A stretch of 64,000 nt of DNA from Macrothele yani (lineage: Eukaryota > Arthropoda > Arachnida > Araneae > Macrothelidae). Positions 11,711 to 21,477 of the stretch are shown here, piece after piece. The stretch spans positions 48,698,469-48,762,468 of the forward strand of contig CM076996.1 in NCBI GenBank assembly GCA_039090855.1. The letters are read 5' to 3'. The position numbers and the translations under genes are program-made. The notes beneath the pieces are model-generated. The model searched no databases. It was given only the letters and a program-made list of their open reading frames with translations, and was not told the DNA's origin. Numbering within the stretch: position 1 is the stretch's first letter; every line of letters starts with the position of its first letter.

Positions 11711-12335
11711 TTTCAAATATAATTTATTGAAAGGCAGGAGTCAGGAAAACGTACAGATATGGTCGTCCTGAGATACATAAAAGACTGTTTAAAAATTAAC
11801 AAAATGCTAAAAACTATGTACAAAAATTATACAGCACAGGGAAGAAAGCAGAATGAGCACGAGTAAGCTTGACATACAGGTTGTGCGCAAGAAACAAATA
11901 ACACTGGAATATGTGCAGCGCAACGGGATCGTAGTACATAATGGTGCACACTAACTACCAGAAAAATTTAACAGAATTCTGGCAGCGCAGTAGGAGGATC
12001 AACAAAATCAGGTACATCCATGAAGGGAGCTGGACGAACAAGATTACTGGCAATAACAATAGGCTAACGTGAGTGAAACTCGTAACACATGCAAGGTGCA
12101 GAACGGTGATACCAAATAACAAGAGAAATATACAGAACACATGCTACACAGTGAGAGGAATAAACAGTAATATGTACAGCAATAAATGAGCAAACAAGGC
12201 ACACAGAACTTCGCACCGAAACTATATGCAGACAGAATTTACCGACACTTGGCAAACGAGGTACATTCGGGCGATTACTGACAACAAGGCATATTTACAG
12301 AAAGTTTACAGAAAATGTATAGCACGGTGCGTAGA

Positions 12336-12391
12336 ACTGTTTACTGTATATGTCACTAGCACGGTGCGTAGTGACATATACAGTAAACAGT
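12336..12391. repeat. Perfect 23-bp palindrome
   Basis: Positions 12336-12358 and 12369-12391 are exact reverse complements around a 10-nt spacer, GCACGGTGCG. The spacer is itself a near-copy of GCACGGTGCG at 12322, just before the left arm. The site lies in the 3' UTR of LINE-A. Confidence 0.95.
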
Positions 12392-14971
12392 AAAACTGCA
12401 CACAGGTCGTCGTGCGAAATCAAAGAGGCAGACGTGAATTGACATTGCAAATATAAAAAATTCAACACGGTTTATGCAGACAATGGAGATAATAAACAAT
12501 AGGTATGGAAAACATTAAGCAAAGAGCAACAGGCTTATGCACAAGAAGAAAGTAAGCACATGGTGCAGACAAAGCCATCGCTGCACAACTAAATTAAAGT
12601 TTACAGTAAGTGCAGAAGGGACAATTAAGGACTACGCAGAAGGCGCACTTGTGAACAGGAATGTGACACTGCGGGGTGCAAGACAATCGAAGGTCCGGAG
12701 AAGAAGGAAGTCGGAAACATTTCAACGCAAAACCGCAGCAGCACGGAAGGCAGGATTCAAAAGCAACCAACAGTCAGTTGGGGCGTCGCAGGTGTGCCGG
12801 TGAACCAGGGGGTCGCCGGCGACCAAGCAGAATGGAACAGTTGCTCACGTCGGTGAGTAACTGCAGCATGATATTCCAGCCGTAGGCGGGAGAGGAGGAT
12901 ATTGCGGAAGTGGCACAGGAGAGCTCCAGAAGCTCGATGGACGGTTAAGGGTGTAGTTAGGTCTCGGCAGCGTTGGTGAAGCACGTAAATAACGTGTTTC
13001 ACCAAGACAAAGATATAGGCACAGACGGGAGGTAACTCGACTGGAGGAGACATCTGGAGAAGTAGAGTGCAATATGCGTTGAAGGTGAGATCAACATGGA
13101 CGAAGCGTTGGGCAATGGTGAAAGCAAGGTTTAGAAGTGGTAACAAAATGTCACAATGGAAGTAGACATGTGAGATGTCTGCCTCTTGAGCACATAAAGG
13201 ACACAAGGGTGATGCGAGGAGAGTCATTCGGTAGATGACAGAGGGGACGAGAAGACGGCGGTGAAGAAAGAGCCAATGTGTGTTAATTTTGAGAGGAGCA
13301 GAAAGAGGGGACATAGCTGCGGACCAACCAGCAGAAGTGGAGGATGAAGGAACGTCAGGAATGGGAAGGGGGTATGAGGAGGCAGACGGAGACAGGAAGC
13401 GGTAGATTTCTTACGTTGACAGAGAAGAGAGTGGACGAAATGAGCCTGCAACAGAGAGGGAAAAGGGGAGGAGGAGATAAGCAGAGGGGACAAAGGAAAG
13501 GCCAGAGGTGGTGGCAAGGTGAGAGAACCGGTAAATGATAGCAGAGAGTAGGGCCTCATAGGTAGAATGAGAAGAAGCAGGCAAGAGAAGAGATGGAGGA
13601 AAACTGACGAGGGACCGCTAAGAGAGGTCGGGATTAGTGAGGTCCTTAACAGTTACAATCCCAGCCCAAAGCCAAGAAGGAAAGGCGAAGCAAAGAAGAT
13701 GGGGAGGACGGAAGACGGAAGAGAAGAAAAGAGGTTCAGCCAAGAGTACAGTAGTAGAGTCGAGCGGGGAGCTAGAGATGGGTAGAGAACGAAAGAATGT
13801 GAGCGCCTCCCGGTAGGCGAGGGGAACTCGGGAAAGAGTAAGAGGTCGGTGGTCCATGAGGCGGAGGGAACGAAAAGAAAGACTAGGGGTGCTCGGGGAG
13901 GCAATGACATCCCGCGCTGACACTGCATCAGGTACTGGTGAAGTGAAGAGGCGGATGAACGTCGATATCCTGGAAGCCTTGAGTACAACACGGGATCAAT
14001 GAGGCCAAGACCTGCATGCCTTAGTGGAAGACAAAGCGTCGAGGCGCTGACCGAGTGGTGGCCGGTCCAGACAACAGAGGTGCAACAGCGAGGGATTTGA
14101 TGTACGCGTATGAGAGGAGACTTTATTGCAAGCCAAGAATGTGTACAGAGCGACAGCAGATGGGTACGTTGATAGTAGGAGGAAAAGAACTGAGCTCGTT
14201 TCTAAAAGGCTGTAGAACGGAGCAAGCGGGGATATATCACATCCCACGTGGCAGTAGAGGCAATAAAAGGAGTTCCAAGCTGAACGCCTAAGAAACTCTG
14301 ATGAGATGCCGACCAGACCGCTCCCCATGAGGAGTCAGTCCGAGAGGCCCACGAGCCGCACTAGAGTCCCGTACTTCTAGAGGAATTCAGAGTGGCACCA
14401 GAACAGAAGGCATAGTTGACAAAAAGGTTGTGCAGGAGAGGAAACTGTGACTCAAGTCAGATGCAGAAGGTAACATCATCAGCGTAGGCGAGAGATGTGG
14501 TGACATGATGTCTAGTACGTGCAATGGTAGGTGGAAGGAAATCTTGGAATGAGGTCTGCACGGAGCGAAGAAACGGTTCGATAGCAATTGCAAAAAGTTG
14601 TCCGGAGAGAAGGCAGCCTTGCCCCACTCCGCGGCGGAACGGAATTCATGCAGTGAGATGGGTGGGCAGCATAACGTGGAGAACAACGTTCTGGTAACGA
14701 GAAGTAAGGAGGGAAACGAAAACAGGAGGAAAACCAAAGTAGAGAAGCCTGGAGGAGACGTAGGATTAGGAAATGTTATCAAATGTAGAACGTTTATCAA
14801 GATAGAGGAGGGCGAGAGGTTCAGATCGAATATGGGCGAGGGGGATGCGATTGTTAAGCATATGGATATTATGGGAGAGAGAACGGCCAGGGGTCTGATT
14901 GGGGGAGAGGATGTGAGCGAGGACAGGGTTAAGCCGACGAGAAAGGAGTTTACTGTAAAGCTTATAATCTA

Positions 14972-16362
14972 CACGGCTGGCCTCAGAAAATGCAACACCA
15001 AGAAGGACATGAGATAGCAAAGCCAGATTTACTGCACACATAACAACACATACAAAGATGAAACGATTGAGCTTACAGCCCTGTGCGACTTGCTGAACAC
15101 GCAGACATCAATAGTTCGTGTGGCGCCCATGGCTGGCAATAACGGCCACTACACGCCGCGGCATCGAACGAAAGAGGATTTGGATGTGGGCTTGGGGTAT
15201 GTCGGTCCAGGCTGCTTCCACACGTTGCCACAGTTCATCAGGCGTTCCCGCGGGTGGTGTTTGCCGGGTCATTCGGACGTGTTCCATGGGCGACATATCG
15301 GGAGAACAGGCGGGTCACGGCATCAGTGACACTTGTGGGCCGTGAAGAATTGTTGCACGATGCGTGCCACGTGCAAGCGCGCATTGGTGAGAGCCAGAGC
15401 CGCAAGACAAACGTGGCGGCTGGCAGGTCCTGCAGGCAAGGCTCCAAAACGTCGGAGGTGTAGCGGTGGCTGTTGAGTGTACCGGTGATGCGTACCAAAG
15501 GGGTGCGGGTGTTATATCCAATTGAACCCCAAACTATAACGCCAGGTGACGGGTTGGTATGGCGATGCATAATGCAAGCGTCATACCGTCTCTCGCCGCG
15601 GTGCCGCCACACGTGGATCCAACCATCGTGGTGTTGCAGGCAGAAGCGGGATTCGTCGGAGAAGTCAATGTCGTGCCATTCTATAGTCCTGGTGCGGCGT
15701 TCAATGGCCCAAAGCTGCCGCACTCGCCGGTGGGGTAACGTCAATGGTAATCGGAACAATGGGCGCCGTGCGACAAGTCCCCGCTCCTGCAGACGACGTC
15801 GAACGGTACGTGCTGACACAGGTTGTTGCGCAACACACCCTACTTCCTGCGCTAACGTTCGTGATGTGGCGGTGAAAGCCATCAATTCCCGCCGCACAAC
15901 ATGCCGGTCCTGTCATTCGGTGGTGTGCTGCGGCTGCGGCAATCGATCGCGTCGGTCCGTCCGTCCCTCCTGCATTCACCGAATCCATACTTGCTTCACT
16001 GTGGCTGGATGTCGTCCCACACGGGCGCCGATGTCTCGGTACGATAAACCGCTGTCGCGATAAGCCACTATTCGTCCTCTGTCGAACTCCGATAGTGCTG
16101 GAATGACTGCCGTATTCTGCGACGAGGCATCAGGAAGCTTCCCACGCACAGGTCCGGCAGCTCAACACACTTTCACCACTTACACCCCGCCATCCGTGCA
16201 CCCTTCTTATAGTGCTTCTCGGTGGCGTACCGGGCGCACATGATTTGCATATGCTCTGCAATGCTAATCGTTTGCATGTCCTCTCGCGGGCGACGCATGC
16301 TACAAATTTCAGGCCAATCGGATGCTTCATTCTTGGTGTTGCATTTTGGGTGGCCAGCAGTA
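14972..16362 (-). mobile_element. Tc1-like element, family X, inserted in LINE-A RT
   Basis: The element lies between TA dinucleotides (14970-14971 and 16363-16364). Its ends read CACGGCTGGCCTCAGAAAAT and, reverse-complemented, a match to CACTGCTGGCCACCCAAAAT seen in other copies; subterminal CAACACCAAGAAGG is shared. Removing it rejoins the LINE-A RT frame. Related copies lie at 37761-38501 and 50601-51514. Confidence 0.88.
15108..16130 (-). pseudogene. Tc1-like DD34E-type transposase, family X, broken
   Basis: The start at 16130 reads MPRRRIR, as in the related copy near 38269. A helix-turn-helix region follows in broken frame, then ARTVRRRLQERGLVARRP and the first catalytic block FSDESRFCLQHHDG, with VWRHRGER after it. 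VIVWGSIGY and the second block come next, here LTNARLHVARIVQ where a Tc1 enzyme has QQDNARxH. The second catalytic Asp is therefore lost. The third block, SPMEHVR, keeps its Glu in another frame. The enzyme would cut and paste at TA sites. At least two frameshifts and the missing Asp make it inactive. Confidence 0.85.
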
Positions 16363-19300
16363 TATTTATAAGAGAGAAATAGGACACCAGTTCTCCAAGT
16401 TGAGAGGATCACCTTTCTTTGGGAACAAAGCAACATGTGCTACTGTGAGGCTCCTCGGGAGGGGGAAAGCGTAAAAGCAGCAGCAAGAGCGGAAAGAAGA
16501 AAAAGAAGAAAGAGTGGACGGAAAGAACGGCAAAAGCTAAAAGTAAGGCCGTCCGGACCCGGAACAGCACTAGGGTTAAGGGACGAGAAGGTGGACGAAA
16601 GTTTCGAAGAGCTGGGGGAGAGGTGAAGGGTTGAGACGAGATGAGGAGGGACTTGCGGTAGATTGGTGATGACCAGATGAGGAGGGACTGACGGTAGATT
16701 GGAAAGAAGAAAAGCCATTGCGGCAGAAAATGGGAGAAGAGGTTTACAGAATTTATCGGTGAAGCTTTTGCGAACTTCGAGCAGATGAGTAGTGGATCGG
16801 CAGTTACTTCGCCTGAAGGCAGGCCAAGGTGATGCAGTAAATTAGAAGCTCGACGTGAGGTTTCAAGCAAAGTGAGAAAAGCATAGAGTTAAAATACAAA
16901 TACGCACGTCATATATGATAAAATGATTAAAAAACCGTCTCTGTGCGTTCAACAACGTTAGTCCCAATTCACAAGACTTTAATTAAAATATAATATATAC
17001 ACTTTAAAAGCATTAGCACTTTCGGGCTACTATAGCCCATCCTCAGATGCAAGTCATAATTAAATGCAGCTGGCGTAAGATGTTGAAGGCGGAGGCGACG
17101 TTAATGCCTGCTCAGCAAGCGGCAGCAAGAGCGAACGAAGTTCATCTTGAAAAGATGAGTAGAGAGGATCGTCGAGGCTTAGGAGTAAAAGCATGTTGCG
17201 TGCGTGATCGAGCTGCATACGCTGGAACGTCCGCGCTTGGAAAGAAAGGTTGCGAACGTGGAGGATGACCTTCCGTTTGACAACCAACCAGGAGCTAAGC
17301 CCGCAGGAGGTAGACTGGAGGTAATGTCGCTGATCGGGGAGGAAGGAACGCACCAATTTACAGAAGTCGGAATCCAGGAAGAGAGAAATATCAAAGGTCC
17401 ACGGACGGACCGTCCGGTGGGCAGCGGTGCAGTATACACAATGAGAGCTATCGCGCAGTGATCCTATGAAGCAGTGGGGTGTATCAGTGATCTAGTAACA
17501 GCAGAGAGAAGTGTGGGTGAGGCATAATGACGATCAAGCCGGGCAACGGAAGGGTGTTGAACATGAGGGGATCGCTAAGTATAAGTCGAAGAAGGATGGA
17601 GATGGCGATGCACGTCAACAAGAGAATGCTCAGAGATGGTGGTCTGCAGCAGAGTCACTAGGTGGACGCGGTATTCTTGAGAAGTTTGAGAACGATCGAG
17701 TGAAGGAGAGAGGGTGCAATTAAAGTCACCACCAAGGAGTATCAGATCGGCAGGTGGAATGTACGACGTAGCCTGGTGAAGAACACTTTCATGTGAGTAG
17801 GGGAATTTGGCACGTGAATATTGAAGATATGGTAGGTAGCCGAAGCAGTAGTAAAGATGACATGCTGTAACATGTCACGGCAGACATTGCGCACAGAGAG
17901 AGAGAAGTTAAAGATGAACGAAAGCTGTTGCGGACACCTACTGCCAGGCAGCTGTGCGGAGTAAGACTTAATGCATGGTGGAACGTGTAGTCCCACGGAC
18001 GCCAGCGGTGGTATTGGGTGGAGGAGTGACAGTTTGTCTCATGAAGCAGGAGTAAAACGACATTAACGGAACAAGGTCTTCGTGGACTAAAGCGTTAGTG
18101 AGGGGGGACGCGAACCCTCCTACAATTAACTGATACGACCTTGAACGCTTTCGTAATCAGGCGAAGCTTTCTGAAGGAGGCGCAAGGCCTTATGAGTGGA
18201 TGACACAGGTTTGGCGTAGGTGTTCGCCCACGGAATGTCACGTTGCTTACTTTTGAAGGCACTACGTAGACTTCGGAGCTTGGTTGACATCATAGGAATC
18301 GCAGCCTCATGTGAGAGCAAAAATTCGCTCGCAATCTCATGCCCATCCCTCTGGAGTAAGCACTCACGGTAGATATCATAAGAGAGTGGCTCCGTCGGGA
18401 CGGAGGCTCGGTGGAGGAAACTGAAGAAGTCGTCTCGTGGAGGTAGAGTGCCATTATAGTCGTGACCAGCAGAAGAAGATCGACCAGATGAAGATGAAGT
18501 TTGACGCGTGGTTCCGCCAGTACGGGTATTAGATCGTGGGGAGGCAGAAGATGTACCTCTAGAACGCTGATAGGCTAGGGTCCCACGACGTTTCGGTTGT
18601 AGCTCTCCATCCGCCTCATCACGTCGAGAGCATTGGGAAGAAGGAGACTCAGCCTGTGCAGCAGTGCCATTTATGGAGGCAGAAGAGAGCACATCTTTTG
18701 AGGGTCCGGTATTATCCATTTGTGGCAAGGGAGGCGGCAAGCCCGATCCCGGAAAATCCACCTCAGAGGTAAGAGAATAGGCCGCCGGAGACGTTTGTCG
18801 ACGAACTGCTGTAGGTGACTTTTTGGAATATCTCGATCCTGCAGACGGCTGACCAGAAGCAGAAGACGCCGTGCGACTCTGAGCAGTGCGGTGAGACAAA
18901 TGTGCACCAGTTGGAGCTGAAGGAACAAGGTGCGGACATCGCGCGCGGAGATCGTTCTCGCTATGACACCTGGTGCAGTGGAGAGAGGTGGTAAATTCGA
19001 TGTTGCGGCGTTGTTGTCCGCGGCGGACAGTCAGGTTCTTGGGTCAAGCGAGGAGTTTTTCCTCAGAAGGGAAGATCACTCTAACGCATCGGCAAAACCC
19101 TCCGATGGACTTATTGTCCAGGTCGCGCGGTGGTGCAGAAAAAGCCGTCACAGGACTAAAACGGCGACCAAACTTGCTGATGAGAGTACATAATGCTTTA
19201 TCTGAGACGTCTGGCGGAACAGGATAAAAAGAAACTTGGATAGGCGGCTGGGAGACAGGCTCTGGTAGAAGATGTATATCTCCAATAGACAGGCCTTCTA

Positions 19301-19547
19301 TCAACACAAGGTCGGCATGCACTTTTGAGGCGAAATACACTAGCACGGTTCCTGACCTCCTTGCCAAATGGGTGATAGTGACATCAGCAGGGAGCTGTGG
19401 TTGGAGTGCTGTACAGTACACTTTTAGCGCTGTATCCGAGAGGGCTTGGAAGCAGACTCCGAATTCTATTTTAGAGATAAATTGCTGTCCATCAGGAGAA
19501 TCCTCCAGTATATCTATATTCTAGCGGACCTATCGACACGGATGTAG

Positions 19548-19710
19548 TTTAACGTGCTTGCCCAGCAGGACGCACACGACATAAAGGCAGATAGCAGCGA
19601 TTACGAACGTCCGCGTAGCTCAGTTGGTAGAGCGACTTATTCCGGAGTGAGGGGACCCGGTTTCGAGCCCCGGCGTGCACAAAAATGATGGAGAAATTGA
19701 CTTCGTTATA
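19548..19710 (+). mobile_element. Solo LTR of the tRNA-bearing miniature LTR element
   Basis: This 163-bp unit aligns end to end with the 164-bp LTRs at 62906-63069 and 63337-63500, from TTTAACG to CGTTATA. GTAG flanks it on both sides (19544-19547 and 19711-19714), a 4-bp duplication as made by LTR integrases. No internal region is present, so it is probably the product of LTR-LTR recombination. It contains a 72-nt tRNA-like segment (19609-19680). Confidence 0.85.
19609..19680 (+). promoter_or_regulatory. tRNA-like module (Pol III A and B boxes) in solo LTR
   Basis: The segment starts GTCCGCGTAGCTCAGTTGG and ends CGTGCAC, giving a 7-bp acceptor stem with one mismatch, a D arm (GCTC/GAGC) and a T arm (GGTTTCGAGCCCC region). 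It is 72 nt, the normal tRNA length, but the anticodon arm does not fold canonically (6-nt loop TCCGGA). Confidence 0.75.
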
Positions 19711-20051
19711 GTAGGAATCCGGGAAAACTTCCGAAACGTTACTAGAAGGAGCGTGAGCCTTGGAGGCAACTGACGAATATGAACATCAAGCCAGTGGGTG
19801 AGGGCCGTGACAAAGAGCCAGGTGCTGGGAGCGGTTGCTTAGAATGAGCTAAGGTGGAGGGTAGAGGAGCACCACACTCAGAGATATCCATTGCGTCATC
19901 GGAGTTGGCAGAGAAAAGCAGTGCTGTAACGTCATAATTTAGAGCAAGGCAACCTGTTTGTGCTAAAGCAGAGAGGTCACGTGCCTGGTTAGTTGAACAC
20001 GCGAGAACATGCACAAATTGACCACGAATACGGAGCTCAAAACAACAGCAA

Positions 20052-20229
20052 CTCAATGGGCTCTAAGCAGTCACCCGTCCCTAATTTAGGGTCACTGGTT
20101 CCAGCGAAGGGAGAGAGCCAGTGCCGTAAGACAAACGCAACATCCATACCTAAACGGGATTCGAACCCGGGCCCATCTCGGACGAAGGGTCAGAAGCCAT
20201 CTATTAGACCACTGCGCCACCGTGGAGGC
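20052..20229 (-). mobile_element. SINE1 copy, 5' part with tRNA-like head
   Basis: On the minus strand it starts GCCTCCACGGTGGCGCAG (A box), then GGTTCGAATCC (B box) and the SINE1 body. It is the other half of the copy at 11669-11710. The duplication CAACTGCTGTG follows at 20229-20239. Confidence 0.9.
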
Positions 20230-20648
20230 AACTGCTGTGTCTTGCCTCTTTATGATGAGAGCCACGGTCTGTACCATGATTTTTAGAATCATTCGAAAAT
20301 GTACCTTCTGACACTACTGGGTGTTTAGCGTTAAGTTTGCGCTGCCCCCATGAAGTACTTTGAAAAATTGGGCTTCGGAGAGTGACATTCCTTCCCATGC
20401 CCGATAATGTCTCATTAATAAATGAATAGTTACCAACTTGTTTTAACGGAATTCACAATTTATAATGACACTTTTACCTGCAAATGTATGTAGTCTCAAC
20501 AACCGTTTAGCCACCACTTTCATTACCGTTTTCGCATAGTTGTCTTTTATCTAGTAGTAGTTCAACTACTGTTCGTTTCTCATCACATTTCAGTGTCCAG
20601 CTACCACATTTCCTATGTCAGAGTTCGTTTACAGTGAAATATCAGATC

Positions 20649-20946
20649 CAGTGGCGGCAGAACCGTTCGGGCCGCCAGGCCCCGGGCCCGGTCAATAATC
20701 TCGATAATTTTAGCCAAGACGTTTATTTTTATTATTATTTTCTTTAATTTGGCATATGTGGGTTTTTTTGTTGTGATGTGCCTTAGAAAGTTCCTCTAGG
20801 TAAGTGGTCAGGTGGTCCTAGTCCCTAACAAAGCCCCTTAGGCATTGTTTTTCTTCTGTTTGTTCCGGGAAGCGGGAAGGGAAGGAGGGTGCACCACGAT
20901 TCGAAATTTCGGCCCGGTCAACGTACTTCTCTTTTCGCCGCCCCTG
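20649..20946. mobile_element. hAT MITE, 298 bp
   Basis: The ends are CAGTGGCGG and CCGCCCCTG, inverted at 8 of 9 positions. The flanks are ATCAGATC (20641-20648) and ACCAGATC (20947-20954), an 8-bp duplication with one change. It has no coding capacity. Its ends resemble those of the hAT element at 53636-56718, so that family may have moved it. Confidence 0.85.
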
Positions 20947-20954
20947 ACCAGATC

Positions 20955-21473
20955 GACAGTCTTAAGACACTTATAGAGTTTAAACTTTTGAATGTTGTAT
21001 TTTAAATGGTTAACTGCGCATCCTGTTTGTTGGTTACTGTTCTTAAATAGTTGCGTAGCACATAAATATACTTAACACTTTGAAAACAAGTAACCAAACG
21101 AACAGGAAGAAAGAAACAGCTTTTGACTTATGTAATTACAGTAGTTTATTATTTAAGCATTTGTAATTCAGTACATCAATATAATCCACTGCCGGGTGTA
21201 AAATAATATCAGTTCGTCCACTATAGAATAAAAACGATTTATTCGATGTGAAACAATTTTGTGTTTCGTCACTTCGACTTAAATCTATCCGCTGAACCGT
21301 TACGCTTTAACTCGTGGCTCGGCTAGCTGCAAACTTAATTAAGCTTTGCAAAGTCTTTAAGAAAAAATGTTTTTAAAGTAAAATAGTCTAGAGTAGATAA
21401 TCAACAGAATCCATTACTTACAAATTCAATCACCAAGTTTATTCGGTAAGTAGGTACATCAAGGATAAATAAC
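20955..21473. other. Unannotated AT-rich sequence
   Basis: Nothing recognisable was seen between the hAT MITE and the LTR retrotransposon. Confidence 0.5.
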
Positions 21474-21477
21474 GTAG

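Larger units (their letters stand above)
12757..18060 (-). pseudogene. LINE-A ORF2: endonuclease-reverse transcriptase, broken
   Basis: Minus strand, N to C: an APE-type endonuclease relic (about 17500-18060), a linker (about 17060-17460), RT motifs, and a C-terminal domain (12757-13314). RT motifs seen are NPSAVPGPDGLTF at about 16570, DYKLYSKLLSRRLNP at about 14950, and catalytic YADDV at 14472-14486. The C-terminal domain has CPLCAQEADISHVYFHC, the zf-RVT type finger of L1-like LINEs. The enzyme would nick DNA and reverse-transcribe the LINE RNA at the nick. The YADD residues survive, but stops and frameshifts occur throughout and a Tc1-like element cuts the RT between FLSYKY and DYKLY. 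The C-terminal segment (186 codons) is the longest intact stretch. Confidence 0.8.
18126..20040 (-). pseudogene. LINE-A ORF1 with variant zinc knuckle, broken
   Basis: Minus strand, N to C: a low-complexity N-terminus (AMDISECGAPLP region, 19742-20040); a solo LTR insertion; a core domain (19044-19421) containing THLARRSGTVLVYF, LSIGDIHLLPEP and SFYPVPPDVSD; the knuckle CTRCHSENDLRARCPH at about 18945-18985; and a Ser/Pro-rich tail of some 257 codons (18126-18899). The core aligns with ORF1 of LINE-B and LINE-C (THIARKS, YFTSTDHVDKIL, LYPVAP). ORF1 proteins of this group are RNA-binding partners of the LINE transcript. The knuckle has Asp where the CCHC histidine normally sits, as in the two sister copies. 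Frameshifts separate the blocks. Confidence 0.78.
11711..20051 (-). mobile_element. LINE-A: Tx1-clade (L1 group) LINE, near full length, nested inside SINE1
   Basis: On the minus strand the order is 5' UTR, ORF1, ORF2, long 3' UTR with AATAAA (near 11730) and the 3' end. CTCAATGG lies at both edges (11703-11710 and 20052-20059), a target duplication inside the SINE1. The 5' end shares TGAGCTCCGT with the start of LINE-B. ORF2 motifs (VPGPDGLTF, DYKLYSKLL, YADDV) match the Tx1 group, which carries an APE endonuclease and a reverse transcriptase. It was later interrupted by a Tc1-like element (14972-16362) and a solo LTR (19548-19710). Many frame breaks show that it is dead. Confidence 0.85.

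Noticed and set aside
11669..11735. SINE1 sharing its 3' tail with the Tx1 LINE
   Set aside because: The matching tail next to LINE-A's 3' end is one half of a SINE copy into which LINE-A inserted. The other half and both pairs of target duplications are at 20052-20239.
13344..14328. Charged plus-strand open frames as genes
   Set aside because: They are antisense to LINE-A ORF2; the purine-rich codons mirror the LINE's Leu/Pro/Ser-rich minus strand.
15473..16063. 196-codon Arg/Cys-rich plus-strand frame
   Set aside because: It is antisense to the Tc1 transposase; the same antisense pattern recurs in the other family X copies.
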